Of a stretch of 64,000 bases of DNA, positions 1 to 7,391 are shown piece by piece (within the stretch, counting starts at the first letter, position 1; each line of letters opens with the position of its first letter). The notes beneath the pieces were generated by a model that was given only the letters and a program-made list of their open reading frames with translations, made no database searches and had not been told where the DNA came from. The translations under genes and the position numbers were made by a program. This DNA comes from Myxococcales bacterium (GTDB lineage Bacteria; Myxococcota_A; UBA9160; UBA4427), in contig DUCN01000082.1 in the NCBI GenBank assembly GCA_012959805.1, forward strand, positions 180,785 through 244,784. Direction: 5' to 3'.

Positions 1-2
1 TC

Positions 3-362
3 GCAAATAGGGAACTCGACCAATGTACATTCCAGGTGCGTATCCCTGCGAACGAGGCGTTCTCGTCTTTGAATCTCGGGGCTGCGGTGCAGCTTCTTTG
101 TTACGAAATCTTCATGGCGAGCCGGACGCCTGAGGAAGAGGCAGTAGCGAGGCCGAAGGAGAAGCCGAGTCTTCAAATAGAGATGGACCACTTCTACGAT
201 CATCTCGAGCGCGCGCTCGACTCCCGCGGATATTTCGAAGGCGAGATGCGCGAGGTCACCCTTTCGAAGCTTAGGCGACTATTCAATCGGGGACGGCCGC
301 ACTCAGGCGAGTTAAAGCTGTTGCATACGATGCTGAAGATGCTTCACAAGGACAGCCAGTAG
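3..362 (+). CDS. trmJ: TrmJ-type tRNA 2'-O-methyltransferase, 3' end only
   Basis: This is the C-terminal part of a SPOUT-fold methyltransferase that 2'-O-methylates position 32 of tRNAs. The reading frame is open to the left edge, so the gene starts outside the window and the GTG at 36 is internal. The residues C..VRIPANEAFSSLNL and the following AVQLLCYE match the conserved knot and SAM-binding end of the family. They are followed by the usual helical tail with DHFYDHLERAL, then LRRLFNRGRP near the stop. The stop is TAG at 360-362. It runs towards the next gene, which lies on the other strand. Identification rests on motif recall and is fairly secure; substrate specificity is inferred from the family. 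Confidence 0.85.
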   Translation, partial: ANRELDQCTFQVRIPANEAFSSLNLGAAVQLLCYEIFMASRTPEEEAVARPKEKPSLQIEMDHFYDHLERALDSRGYFEGEMREVTLSKLRRLFNRGRPHSGELKLLHTMLKMLHKDSQ

Positions 363-397
363 ACCTGTGCTCTTGGCGGGAGCGGAGCGGGTCGCGC

Positions 398-1183
398 TTA
401 AGGTAGTTCTGCGCAGAAAAAGTATTGGCCGATCGAGAGGTGGAATTCGTCGCTTGCACGAAGGGCGAGTTGTTCTTCGTGCCAAGCGAGTGCTTCGTCC
501 TCGGTGACGCCGCGGCGTCCCGGTGCAAATGCGCTGATCGCTCCTAGCATCATCGCGGAATAGCCCGTCTGATCTTTTGATCCTTCGAGAATTGAATAGC
601 GAGCGACTTGTTTCGTAACGAGGCCGGCATTCGCGAGGCGTTTGCCGAGAGTGCGGGGCAGGGTTGGATGTGCGAGGTGTTCCTCCCAAGCGGAGAGCAT
701 GCGGTCCATACGTGTTTCGTCGGAGGAGTACCACGCGACGGAACGCCAATCTGTTGCGAGGACGACAGCGCGGCCGCCGGGGCGTAGGACTCGCGCAATT
801 TCAGAGATCGCTTGATCGATGTCTGCCACGTATTCGAGGACCTGAGTCGAGACCACAAGGTCGAAGCGGTCCTGTTCCCCGCCGAGGTCTACAGCATCGC
901 CCTTTTCGATTCGGGCTTGTGGCCAATCCGCGCATCTATTCTGCGCCAGCTGGATCATGGCATCGCTCTGGTCGATCCCTAAGACGGACCCGGGCTCTCC
1001 GACGCCCGCCGCCAAGTCGGCGGTGAGGAAGCCTGGGCCACTTCCGATATCGAGAGCATCTTCTCCTAGTTTCGGGTCACAGAGTTCAAGTGCGCGTGCG
1101 CGTCGGTGCACCATGGCGGGGCGCGTGTACTGGAGTTCGAGACCGCGAGACATGTCGGGATCAAAGGCGAGGCCGGTGCTCAT
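398..1183 (-). CDS. Class I SAM-dependent methyltransferase
   Basis: A 261-residue soluble methyltransferase of the methyltransf_11/UbiE-like group. Motif I (LDIGSGPGFLTADLA, near residues 40-55) is the SAM-binding glycine loop. It is followed by the acidic motif II loop (GIDQSDAMI), the DAVDLGG segment, and IARVLRPGGRAVVLATDW, the typical post-motif III strand. The length is normal for a single-domain enzyme. The start is an ATG at 1183. The substrate cannot be told from sequence: small molecules, quinone precursors and arsenite are all methylated by relatives, and no arsenic-specific cysteine triad is visible. It lies 64 bases downstream of a membrane-protein gene on the same strand and may be cotranscribed with it. 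Confidence 0.8.
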   Translation of the reverse strand: MSTGLAFDPDMSRGLELQYTRPAMVHRRARALELCDPKLGEDALDIGSGPGFLTADLAAGVGEPGSVLGIDQSDAMIQLAQNRCADWPQARIEKGDAVDLGGEQDRFDLVVSTQVLEYVADIDQAISEIARVLRPGGRAVVLATDWRSVAWYSSDETRMDRMLSAWEEHLAHPTLPRTLGKRLANAGLVTKQVARYSILEGSKDQTGYSAMMLGAISAFAPGRRGVTEDEALAWHEEQLALRASDEFHLSIGQYFFCAELP

Positions 1184-1247
1184 GAAGGTTTTCCTTTTAT
1201 GCGTAATGGAAGGTTTCGCGGCGCCGAGGATTCCGCGCCACTCAAAA

Positions 1248-2045
1248 CTAGGTCGTGCCGAGTACGCGCACGACGTGATAGATCCAAAGTGGGATCAGGC
1301 TGGCCCAGTAGGCCGTCATCCAGGTCAGTCCGATCGCACCCCCCCAGTCGGCGGATAACGTGCTCGGCCTTCGCGAGTGAAGAGCGTGCGCCGCGTTGCG
1401 CTTGATCAATGTGAGCGTCATAGCCTCGGGAACTTCACCCTTATTTTCGTTCGTTCCGGCATTCAGCCAAAGCGAGCGCAAGTGAAGGAACTGCCAAGGA
1501 AGATAGACAAAACCGAAGCCTAGGCTGAGAACGAGGAGTCCGGCGCGATCCGGGGAAAGCGTTGTCGTCGCGTAGAGATATCCACTAGCGATCGTGTTTG
1601 CAGCAAAAAGAATGGCCCACCCGAGCTCTTCGTACACGTAGAGACGCAAGCGGTTGGTCAGAATCGCGCCCCAAACAAAGAACTGGGAGACCCCGACCTC
1701 GAAGACCATCAGCCAGGACAGAGCATCGATCCAGCCGACGTCATTCACGTTCAATACGCGAATGACGTGCGAGAACTGATAGATGTAAGCGACTTCAGAG
1801 AAGGTCGCGAGGATTCGTGTTGGGAGCGAGGCCGAGAGCTTCGTGTCGTGAAAGACGACGTTGCCCTCGTATCGGTTGGGGAATAGGCAGCGATAACCGG
1901 AAACGCCAAAGAAGATTAGGGCGGGGAGGATGATCTTTGGGTCGCCGCCCTCCGCGTAGGATCCGGCACCGTTCGCGAAAAAGTAGACGTTCAAGGGAAC
2001 GCCTAGCAATAGAAGCCAGAGGAAGGGGCGGAGGTCCGTGGGCAT
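1248..2045 (-). CDS. Polytopic membrane protein of unknown function
   Basis: A 265-residue integral membrane protein that I do not recognise. The ATG at 2045 was chosen because the protein then begins directly with a hydrophobic segment (PFLWLLLLGVPLNVYFF). A longer upstream extension would be Arg-rich and overlaps a decayed gene. About seven hydrophobic stretches are visible, for example IILPALIFFGVSGY, ALSWLMVFEVGVSQFFVWG, WAILFAANTIASGYLY and GLTWMTAYWASLIPLWIY. Between them is a soluble loop around residues 195-230 that carries KRNAAHALHSRRPS. No transporter signature or catalytic motif is evident. The methyltransferase gene downstream is the only likely operon partner. Confidence 0.6.
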   Translation of the reverse strand: MPTDLRPFLWLLLLGVPLNVYFFANGAGSYAEGGDPKIILPALIFFGVSGYRCLFPNRYEGNVVFHDTKLSASLPTRILATFSEVAYIYQFSHVIRVLNVNDVGWIDALSWLMVFEVGVSQFFVWGAILTNRLRLYVYEELGWAILFAANTIASGYLYATTTLSPDRAGLLVLSLGFGFVYLPWQFLHLRSLWLNAGTNENKGEVPEAMTLTLIKRNAAHALHSRRPSTLSADWGGAIGLTWMTAYWASLIPLWIYHVVRVLGTT

Positions 2046-2062
2046 AGGGTGTGGAGAGTACC

Positions 2063-2335
2063 CTATGCGTGGGCCTGCGCGCCTCGCACGCAGTCGAGCA
2101 TCGCCGATGGATCCTCGGGCAGTGCTCTGCCATGCCATGCGACGCGCTGATCTGGCCGCACGAAGACCAGATCGCGTTCATAGATCGTCCGGGCATGGGC
2201 GTCGCGAATGTCGATCACGTCCAGGGGAAGGCCGCATTGGCTGGCAGCGATTTCTATTGGCCCCGTATCTATGTCGGCGAAGCGTAGGAGGCCTGGAGCG
2301 GGTTGAGTATGCTCCGATCGACACGTGATTAACAA
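2063..2335 (-). pseudogene. 3' remnant of a PheA/TfdB-type FAD monooxygenase
   Basis: About 75 codons encode what looks like only the C-terminal thioredoxin-like domain of a flavin-dependent aromatic hydroxylase. The segments YERDLVFVRPDQRVAWHGR and ALPEDPSAMLDCVRG are characteristic of the last strand-helix of these roughly 550-residue enzymes. No FAD-binding GxGxxG domain or substrate domain is found upstream, where the sequence to 2795 looks non-coding. The nominal start is a TTG without a ribosome-binding site. It is therefore read as the tail of a deleted gene rather than a working one. A small stand-alone protein is possible but unlikely. Confidence 0.6.
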
Positions 2336-2755
2336 ATTATTCCTTACCGGTGGTGGAGAAAAGGCAGCTTAAACTTCCTATTCCCCACCCCGTTCTGGGT
2401 CGAACCTCAGCGGCAGCCTGGCTGACAGATTCGGTTTGCGTCGAACCCATCGCGCAGTAATCCGTCGCTCTTGCGATGTTTCTTCGGGGGGTGTTAGAGA
2501 TCGAAAGGCGAGTCGAAACGGATGAGCACAACGTCGACCTCACGGTCGCGCAGATGGACTTCGATATTGCTCAGTTCCTCGCTCTGAATAGAGCTGCTCA
2601 AATCCCACGTGTATTCCGCAAGCGTCCGCTCCCTGAGAGCGGTGCGCAGTAGGTCATCCACGTAGGAACCAACGCAGGCGCGGGTAAGGCGAAGCGCACC
2701 GGTGGCGATGGGTCGAGAAGACCGACGCCAGGGCTGGACAAGTTACAAGACGCAG
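2336..2755. other. Gene-poor gap with a weak 58-codon ORF
   Basis: No convincing gene is seen here. A short forward ORF, ATG at 2476 or GTG at 2491 to TAG at 2650, encodes an acidic then basic peptide with QMDFDIAQFLALNRAAQIPR. It has no clear ribosome-binding site and no family I recognise. Together with the flavin monooxygenase tail on its left, this looks like a scar left by deletion of larger genes. Confidence 0.35.
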
Positions 2756-2768
2756 CGTATCGTTATTG
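2756..2768 (+). promoter_or_regulatory. Candidate TetR operator, site A (GTATCGTTAT)
   Basis: CGTATCGTTATTG lies 26 bases before the ATG of the racemase-like gene at 2795. The core GTATCGTTAT (2757-2766) recurs as GTATCGTWAT upstream of the P450/TetR pair (8657), the ligase/fadE30 pair (11052) and ipdA (24268, reverse strand). Its repetition only at catabolic promoters suggests a shared operator. Which regulator binds it is inference. Confidence 0.5.
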
Positions 2769-2794
2769 TTTCTCATCACGAGAGAGGGAGTGGG

Positions 2795-3976
2795 ATGCAG
2801 TCCGATTCGCCCGGCGAGCATTTGCTCGACGGCATTACCGTTCTGAACCTCGGGAGCGTGGGACCGGCCGCCCGTGCCGCTCGCACCCTCGCGGATTACG
2901 GCGCGCGCGTCGTCCAAGTCGCTCCGATCGCGCGCAAGAGCGGCCTCCAGACCAAGCCCGTCTATCACACCTACGCAGCAGGTCGCGATTTCGCGCGCAT
3001 GCGAATCGATCTGAAGTCTCTGGCGGGACGCGACGTCCTGCTTCGCATGACGGAATCCGCCGACGTGTTGATCGAGTCCTTTCGCCCGGGCACGGTCGAT
3101 CGTCTCGGACTCGGTTGGGATGTCGTTCATGCTCGGAATCCCCGCCTCATCTATTGCTCGACGACCGGGTACGGACAGGACGGGCCGGCCTCGACCTGGG
3201 CTGGTCACGACCTCAACTATCTCGCAATGTCCGGGTTTCTCGCCTGCTCCGAGCCGCGTTCCGACGGAGGGCCGCCGATTCCCGGCGCGACCGTGGCGGA
3301 TAGCGCGGGTGGGGGGATGCATGCCGTCACCTCAATCCTGGCCGCATTAGTCCATCGGGGGACCACGGGCACAGGAACGCGACTCGATGTATCGGCGGCT
3401 GAAGGCGCACTCGCTTTGATGGCGCTTTCCATCGATCAGTATCTGGCGGAGGGCGAGATTGCAGACTCTCGCTCGGTTCTCCTGACTGGACGTTATGCCT
3501 TCTACGATCTCTACGAGACGAGTGACGAGAAATGGCTATCGGTCGCTGCCATCGAAGCGAAGTTCTTCGAGAACCTGTGCGATGGCCTTGAGCTTTCCCA
3601 ATACAGGCACGACCAATATGACGAGACCAAGCAGGATGAGATCCGCGCTGCGTTTCAGCGCGTCTTCAAGTCGCGCTCGCGAGACGAGTGGACGGCCGCG
3701 CTCGCGGCCAACGATACGTGTGTCGCGCCGGTGCTCGAGATTCCGGAATTGGTCGATGACTCACATTGGCGCGCACGTGGGATCTTCATGGAGGCGGAAA
3801 AGGAGGGTCGCGGAGTCTTTCGGCAGGTGGCCCCGATTCTGGCTGGGAGCGTGCGCACGCATCCGAGGCATCGAGTCGCCGCCGATGACAAAACAGATAC
3901 AGCGGACGTGTTGGCGGGAGCCGGTTATGCAGGCGCCGATCTCGAAAAGCTATTCGAAGATGGAATCATCGAGTAG
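2795..3976 (+). CDS. Alpha-methylacyl-CoA racemase-like class III CoA-transferase family protein
   Basis: A 393-residue CaiB/BaiF-fold protein. The start ATG at 2795 has a purine-rich ribosome-binding site (GAGAGGGAG) just upstream; the in-frame extension to 2702 lacks one. Residues favour the racemase branch over CoA-transferases. His138 lies in AGHDLNYLAMSG, Asp169 in VADSAGGGMHAV and Glu254 in AAIEAKFFENL, in the order and spacing of the His/Asp/Glu catalytic set known from mycobacterial MCR (126/156/241). In sterol degradation this enzyme epimerises the C25 methyl of the side chain so that acyl-CoA dehydrogenases can act. It precedes the MaoC pair on the same strand. The N-terminal region is somewhat divergent, so transferase activity cannot be excluded. 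Confidence 0.75.
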   Translation: MQSDSPGEHLLDGITVLNLGSVGPAARAARTLADYGARVVQVAPIARKSGLQTKPVYHTYAAGRDFARMRIDLKSLAGRDVLLRMTESADVLIESFRPGTVDRLGLGWDVVHARNPRLIYCSTTGYGQDGPASTWAGHDLNYLAMSGFLACSEPRSDGGPPIPGATVADSAGGGMHAVTSILAALVHRGTTGTGTRLDVSAAEGALALMALSIDQYLAEGEIADSRSVLLTGRYAFYDLYETSDEKWLSVAAIEAKFFENLCDGLELSQYRHDQYDETKQDEIRAAFQRVFKSRSRDEWTAALAANDTCVAPVLEIPELVDDSHWRARGIFMEAEKEGRGVFRQVAPILAGSVRTHPRHRVAADDKTDTADVLAGAGYAGADLEKLFEDGIIE

Positions 3977-4026
3977 GCAAGCGGCGGACGGACTGACAAG
4001 AGTCGGTTTTTCCGGGGAGTGCATGG

Positions 4027-4599
4027 ATGGGTGAACAAAGAATGGAATCGGCTGAGGATCTCCCAGAGGTCGTGCGGTCCTGGATCGGGGAGGAGCGTTA
4101 TGTCGAAAAAACCGAATTCCCGATCGAAATGGGATACGTGCTGACGACTCTGTCGGCGACGCAGAATGCGAATGCTCTGTATTGGGACGAGGCCGTTGCG
4201 CAGGAATTGACCGGTGGCCCGATCACCCTGCCGACGATGGCTTCGGTCTGGTTTCGGCCTCATGACTGGTCACCGGGGCGCACGAAGCCGGCGGTGGCTC
4301 TACAGCTTCATTTTGATTTGAAGGATGAGCTCGGACTTCCCGAGGCCGTCATGAGCGATAACACCATGGTCTTTGGTGAGCCGATCCGGCCCGGTGATGA
4401 ACTGACGACGACGCAGATCCTCTACTCCGTTTCAGCACGCAAGACGACAAAGCTCGGCACCGGTCGTTTCTGGGATTTTGGCGTTCGCATGGTGAATCAA
4501 AAGGGTGAACTCTGCGCCGAAGAGCGGTACACGGGATTTGGTTATAACCGCGATACACCGGCCGCGTCGATCACTATGAAGTCGCAGGAGGTCAAATGA
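4027..4599 (+). CDS. MaoC/FAS1-type dehydratase subunit (ChsH2-like N-terminal half)
   Basis: A 190-residue single hot-dog protein of the FAS1 dehydratase (MaoC N-terminal) type. Visible features are ALYWDEAVAQELTGGPITLP, typical of the substrate-binding half, then EPIRPGDELTTTQILYSV and KGELCAEERYTGFGYNRD. It lacks the catalytic Asp/His hydratase motif, which is carried by the next gene. The two overlap by four bases (ATGA at 4596-4599), the usual sign of translational coupling of a heteromer. In mycobacteria the ChsH1-ChsH2 pair hydrates a steroid enoyl-CoA in side-chain removal; there ChsH2 carries an additional DUF35 domain that is absent here. The start codon could also be the ATG at 4042 (MESAED). 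The role in side-chain hydration is inferred from context. Confidence 0.7.
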   Translation: MGEQRMESAEDLPEVVRSWIGEERYVEKTEFPIEMGYVLTTLSATQNANALYWDEAVAQELTGGPITLPTMASVWFRPHDWSPGRTKPAVALQLHFDLKDELGLPEAVMSDNTMVFGEPIRPGDELTTTQILYSVSARKTTKLGTGRFWDFGVRMVNQKGELCAEERYTGFGYNRDTPAASITMKSQEVK

Positions 4600-5096
4600 G
4601 CGCTTCATCCATCACGCCACATCTTTTGTTGGAAGACATTGTCGTTGGAAGCTTGCTTCCCGAACTCACCAAAGAGGTTGAACCCGTCACGGTGGTGCTC
4701 GGCGCGATGGCGAGTCGAGACTGGCGCCCTCAGCATCACGACTACAAGTTCGCGACCGAGAATAACGGGCTCGAAAATATCATCATGAATACACCCAATC
4801 TGGCTGCGTGGTTCGAGCGCTATCTCACGGATTGGACGGGGCCGAAGGGGAGACTGGGCCGGATCAAGTTTCGCATGAAGGATTCCATCTATCCGGGTGA
4901 AATAATGCGGTTTCTTGGGACTGTTGAATCTGTTGAGCCCGCTCAGGACGCGAAGAGCCGCGTGGGTTGGGTCGCAGTGTCGACCGAACTGCACTCGGGT
5001 GAGAAGCTATGCGTCTCGTGTGAAGCGAGAATCGCGATTCCCGCTTCTCCGGACGCGAATCCCTGGAGTCTGCGCGGTGAGGACTGGCGACCCTGA
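4596..5096 (+). CDS. MaoC-like enoyl-CoA hydratase subunit (ChsH1-like)
   Basis: A 166-residue hot-dog protein bearing the hydratase motif ASRDWRPQHHDYKFA, in which the Asp and His are the expected catalytic pair. Downstream it has the segment FERYLTDWTGPKGRLGRIKF and SIYPGEIMRFLGTVESVE. The sequence NIIMNTPNLAAWFERYLTDW closely recalls ChsH1 of Mycobacterium tuberculosis, which hydrates a 3-oxo-4-pregnene-20-enoyl-CoA type substrate as a complex with ChsH2. The start overlaps the stop of the preceding subunit gene, so the two are probably made in equal amounts. It ends 48 bases before a convergent gene. Assignment as steroid hydratase is from resemblance and the surrounding catabolic genes. 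Confidence 0.75.
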   Translation: MSASSITPHLLLEDIVVGSLLPELTKEVEPVTVVLGAMASRDWRPQHHDYKFATENNGLENIIMNTPNLAAWFERYLTDWTGPKGRLGRIKFRMKDSIYPGEIMRFLGTVESVEPAQDAKSRVGWVAVSTELHSGEKLCVSCEARIAIPASPDANPWSLRGEDWRP

Positions 5097-5144
5097 AGGT
5101 CAGAGCCGGCGAGATCGCGCATCGGAATCAGCCTGCTTGGTGGC

Positions 5145-6017
5145 CTAACGATTAACCGGTGCGATCATGGTGTCGCCTAGCTCGCGTAACTTGTCCTTTT
5201 TGTCCTGCATTGTGGAGCCAGGGGGGAGCTGGTACTCGAGGGGCCAGCTGACCGTGCCCGTCATGCCGAGTTCGACCAGTTCGCCAACCTTCTCCGGCGG
5301 AAGCTCTTCGACGAGTGGAACGAGGCAATCGAAATTTTCATCCAGTCGATTGAAACGTGTTCGCTCAGCCCGCAGTCGGGTCAATAGAGCAATGGTTTCG
5401 TCAAACGTCGTGCCTGCACCGGTCCAGCCGTCGCCGAACTGTGCAGCGCGACGCAGCGCGGCGGGATTCATTCCACCGACCCACATGGGCACTCGTTTCG
5501 TCGGAACAGGACTCGTCCGGACCGCGTCGAATTGAAAGAAATCCCCGGCGCTACTCACCGTCTCGCCGGCGAGTAGCCGCTGGACAAGAGGGATCTGCTC
5601 GTCCATTCGCTGGCCGCGCTTTTCGAAGGGAATGTTCAGGCAATCGAATTCCTCGCGGAGCCATCCGGCGCCGAAGCCCAGGACCGTTCGATTCTTCGAG
5701 AAGATGGCCGCCGTGCTGACATCTTTTGCGACTTGAATCGGATGACGCAGAGGCAGGATATAGACGTTGATCAGGAAGCGGAGCCGGGTTGTGATCTGGG
5801 AGAGGGCGGCAATCGTCGCGAAGACCTCTGGAAATGGGGTCTCTCCATCGAAGGGCGCTTCACCGCCTTCGCTGTACGGATAGCGTGAGTCGAATTTTTC
5901 AGGGGCGACGAGATGGTCCGCCAACATGATCCCTTCGAAGCCCGCCTCTTCGGCGATCGGCGCCAATTCGAGCATGTCGTCTGGGTGCATCATTGAAAGG
6001 GCTTGCCAGAACTGCAT
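5145..6017 (-). CDS. LLM-class (luciferase-like, probably F420-dependent) oxidoreductase
   Basis: A 290-residue TIM-barrel flavin/F420 oxidoreductase. It shows EAGFEGIMLADHLVAPEKFD near the N terminus, the LRFLINVYILPLRHPIQVAK strand-loop, and GFGAGWLREEFDCLNIPFEKRGQRMDE, the signature helix of the TIGR03619-like group. It ends in a variable region (PVPTKRVPMWVGGMNPAALR). Such proteins use F420 or FMN for hydride transfer; the cofactor cannot be decided here. In M. tuberculosis a similar gene (Rv3520c) adjoins the ltp3/ltp4 genes of the KstR regulon, which supports a steroid role. It is transcribed divergently from the ferredoxin reductase at 6111. Confidence 0.75.
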   Translation of the reverse strand: MQFWQALSMMHPDDMLELAPIAEEAGFEGIMLADHLVAPEKFDSRYPYSEGGEAPFDGETPFPEVFATIAALSQITTRLRFLINVYILPLRHPIQVAKDVSTAAIFSKNRTVLGFGAGWLREEFDCLNIPFEKRGQRMDEQIPLVQRLLAGETVSSAGDFFQFDAVRTSPVPTKRVPMWVGGMNPAALRRAAQFGDGWTGAGTTFDETIALLTRLRAERTRFNRLDENFDCLVPLVEELPPEKVGELVELGMTGTVSWPLEYQLPPGSTMQDKKDKLRELGDTMIAPVNR

Positions 6018-6076
6018 GATGGATTCCCCCGACCGATGCGGGCTAGCATCGGCCGTCTTGTGAACGTGACTGGATT

Positions 6077-6093
6077 CTAAAATCTAAGTTTAG
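6077..6093. promoter_or_regulatory. AT-rich inverted repeat between divergent genes
   Basis: CTAAA-ATCTAAG-TTTAG forms a small inverted repeat in the 93-base gap between the divergent LLM oxidoreductase and ferredoxin reductase genes. The AT-rich run here stands out from the surrounding GC-rich DNA and is a plausible promoter/operator. No binding protein can be assigned. Confidence 0.3.
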
Positions 6094-6110
6094 TCTAGGA
6101 ATTTTAATTC

Positions 6111-7316
6111 GTGAACAATCATCTTGTCGTCGTCGGTGCATCGCTTGCGGGATTGCGAATCGTGGAGGCGCTTCGACGTGAAGGCTATGCCGGTCGAATC
6201 ACGGTCGTTGGTCGTGAGACCGAGTGGCCCTATGACCGGCCGCCTCTCTCCAAGCAATTTTTGACCGGCGATTGGGTGGACGAAAAACTCGCGCTTCGAC
6301 GCGGCGAGATGAGCGATCTCGATGTCGTCTGGAAGCTCGGCTGTGAGGCGATGGCCCTCGACACCGATGCACTTCGTTTGACGCTCGGCAGTGGGGATCG
6401 GCTCGAACCCGCCGACGCGATCGTCCTGGCAACCGGAGCTCACGCTCGACAGCTGCCCTTTGGTCAAGATCTTGCCGGCGTGATCAGTCTTCGGACATTG
6501 GCCGATGCCCACTCGCTTCGCTCGGAAATCAAGCAGGCGAAACGTGTCGTTGTCGTGGGTGCTGGGTTCATCGGAATGGAAGTCGCGGCGAGCTGTCGCG
6601 CGAAGGGTCTCGAGGTGTCCGTCGTTGATCCACTTCCGGCGCCACTGATTCGAGGCCTTGGTCCGATGCTGGGCGAGCGTGTTGCCGCGCGGCATCGCGA
6701 GGAGGGCGTGGCTTTCCATCTCGATGTCGGCGTCGAAGGATTTGATGGAGCAGGGCGGGTCTCCGCGGTCCGACTGTCGGATGGATCGCGATTGCCGGCG
6801 GACGTCGTCGTCGTGGGTGTCGGTGCGGCTCCTGCGACGCAATGGCTGGAGGGGGCGGGGCTCGAAATTGATAATGGTGTTGTCTGCGATGCGACGGGGT
6901 TCTCGGGGCGGCCAGGCGTTTTTGCTTTGGGCGACTGCGCGCGCTGGGAGAATGCGAACTATCCCGAAAGTCCCCGATTTGAACATTGGACGAGTGCAGT
7001 CGAGCAAGCCGAGGTCCTGGCGAAACGAATCATTCATGGCCACGCAGAGAGTCATTCGCCGATTCCCTATGTCTGGACGGATCAGTTCGATCTTCGTATC
7101 GCGATCGCCGGCGAGATCCGAGACGGAGATGAAATGAAGATCTGTCTTGGTCGAATCGAAGACGATCGATTTCTCGCCCTCTTTGGCCGCGCAGGGCGAC
7201 TGGTCGGAGCGGTTGGGTTCAAGCGTCCCCGGCAACTGAACGCTTGCCGGAAGGCGATCGCGGAAGGCATCTCCATTAAGAAGGCGATCGCGACTCACAG
7301 CGAAATCGCCGGCTGA
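6111..7316 (+). CDS. NAD(P)H:ferredoxin reductase (putidaredoxin/rubredoxin reductase type)
   Basis: A 401-residue FAD protein that passes electrons from NAD(P)H to a small ferredoxin, usually for a P450 or Rieske oxygenase. The N-terminal FAD motif reads LVVVGASLAGLRIVEALRR, followed by WPYDRPPLSKQFLTGDW. The NAD motif is VVVVGAGFIGMEVAASCRAK near residues 144-163. The second FAD motif is GVFALGDCARWEN, and there is the usual C-terminal segment YVWTDQFDLRIAIAG. Translation begins at GTG 6111. It sits tail to tail with the P450 gene at 7392, and the likely third partner, a [3Fe-4S] ferredoxin, is at 55855. Electron delivery to that P450 is inferred. Confidence 0.88.
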   Translation: MNNHLVVVGASLAGLRIVEALRREGYAGRITVVGRETEWPYDRPPLSKQFLTGDWVDEKLALRRGEMSDLDVVWKLGCEAMALDTDALRLTLGSGDRLEPADAIVLATGAHARQLPFGQDLAGVISLRTLADAHSLRSEIKQAKRVVVVGAGFIGMEVAASCRAKGLEVSVVDPLPAPLIRGLGPMLGERVAARHREEGVAFHLDVGVEGFDGAGRVSAVRLSDGSRLPADVVVVGVGAAPATQWLEGAGLEIDNGVVCDATGFSGRPGVFALGDCARWENANYPESPRFEHWTSAVEQAEVLAKRIIHGHAESHSPIPYVWTDQFDLRIAIAGEIRDGDEMKICLGRIEDDRFLALFGRAGRLVGAVGFKRPRQLNACRKAIAEGISIKKAIATHSEIAG

Positions 7317-7391
7317 GCGCGATGAGTCGGACGGCTGCTTGCGATCGTCTCGCGCCAAGAATCTTCCTGGAGGTTGGAGAAGTCGCGCATC

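Noticed and set aside
2476..2652. A 58-codon ORF as a real small gene
   Set aside because: It has no ribosome-binding site and no recognisable family, and it lies in what looks like a deletion scar. It is listed only within the gap description.
6090..7358. A 422-codon reverse-strand ORF antisense to the ferredoxin reductase
   Set aside because: Its composition is Arg/Asp/His-rich with no fold or motif, and it lies exactly across a well-supported flavoprotein gene. It is a by-product of GC-rich codon use.
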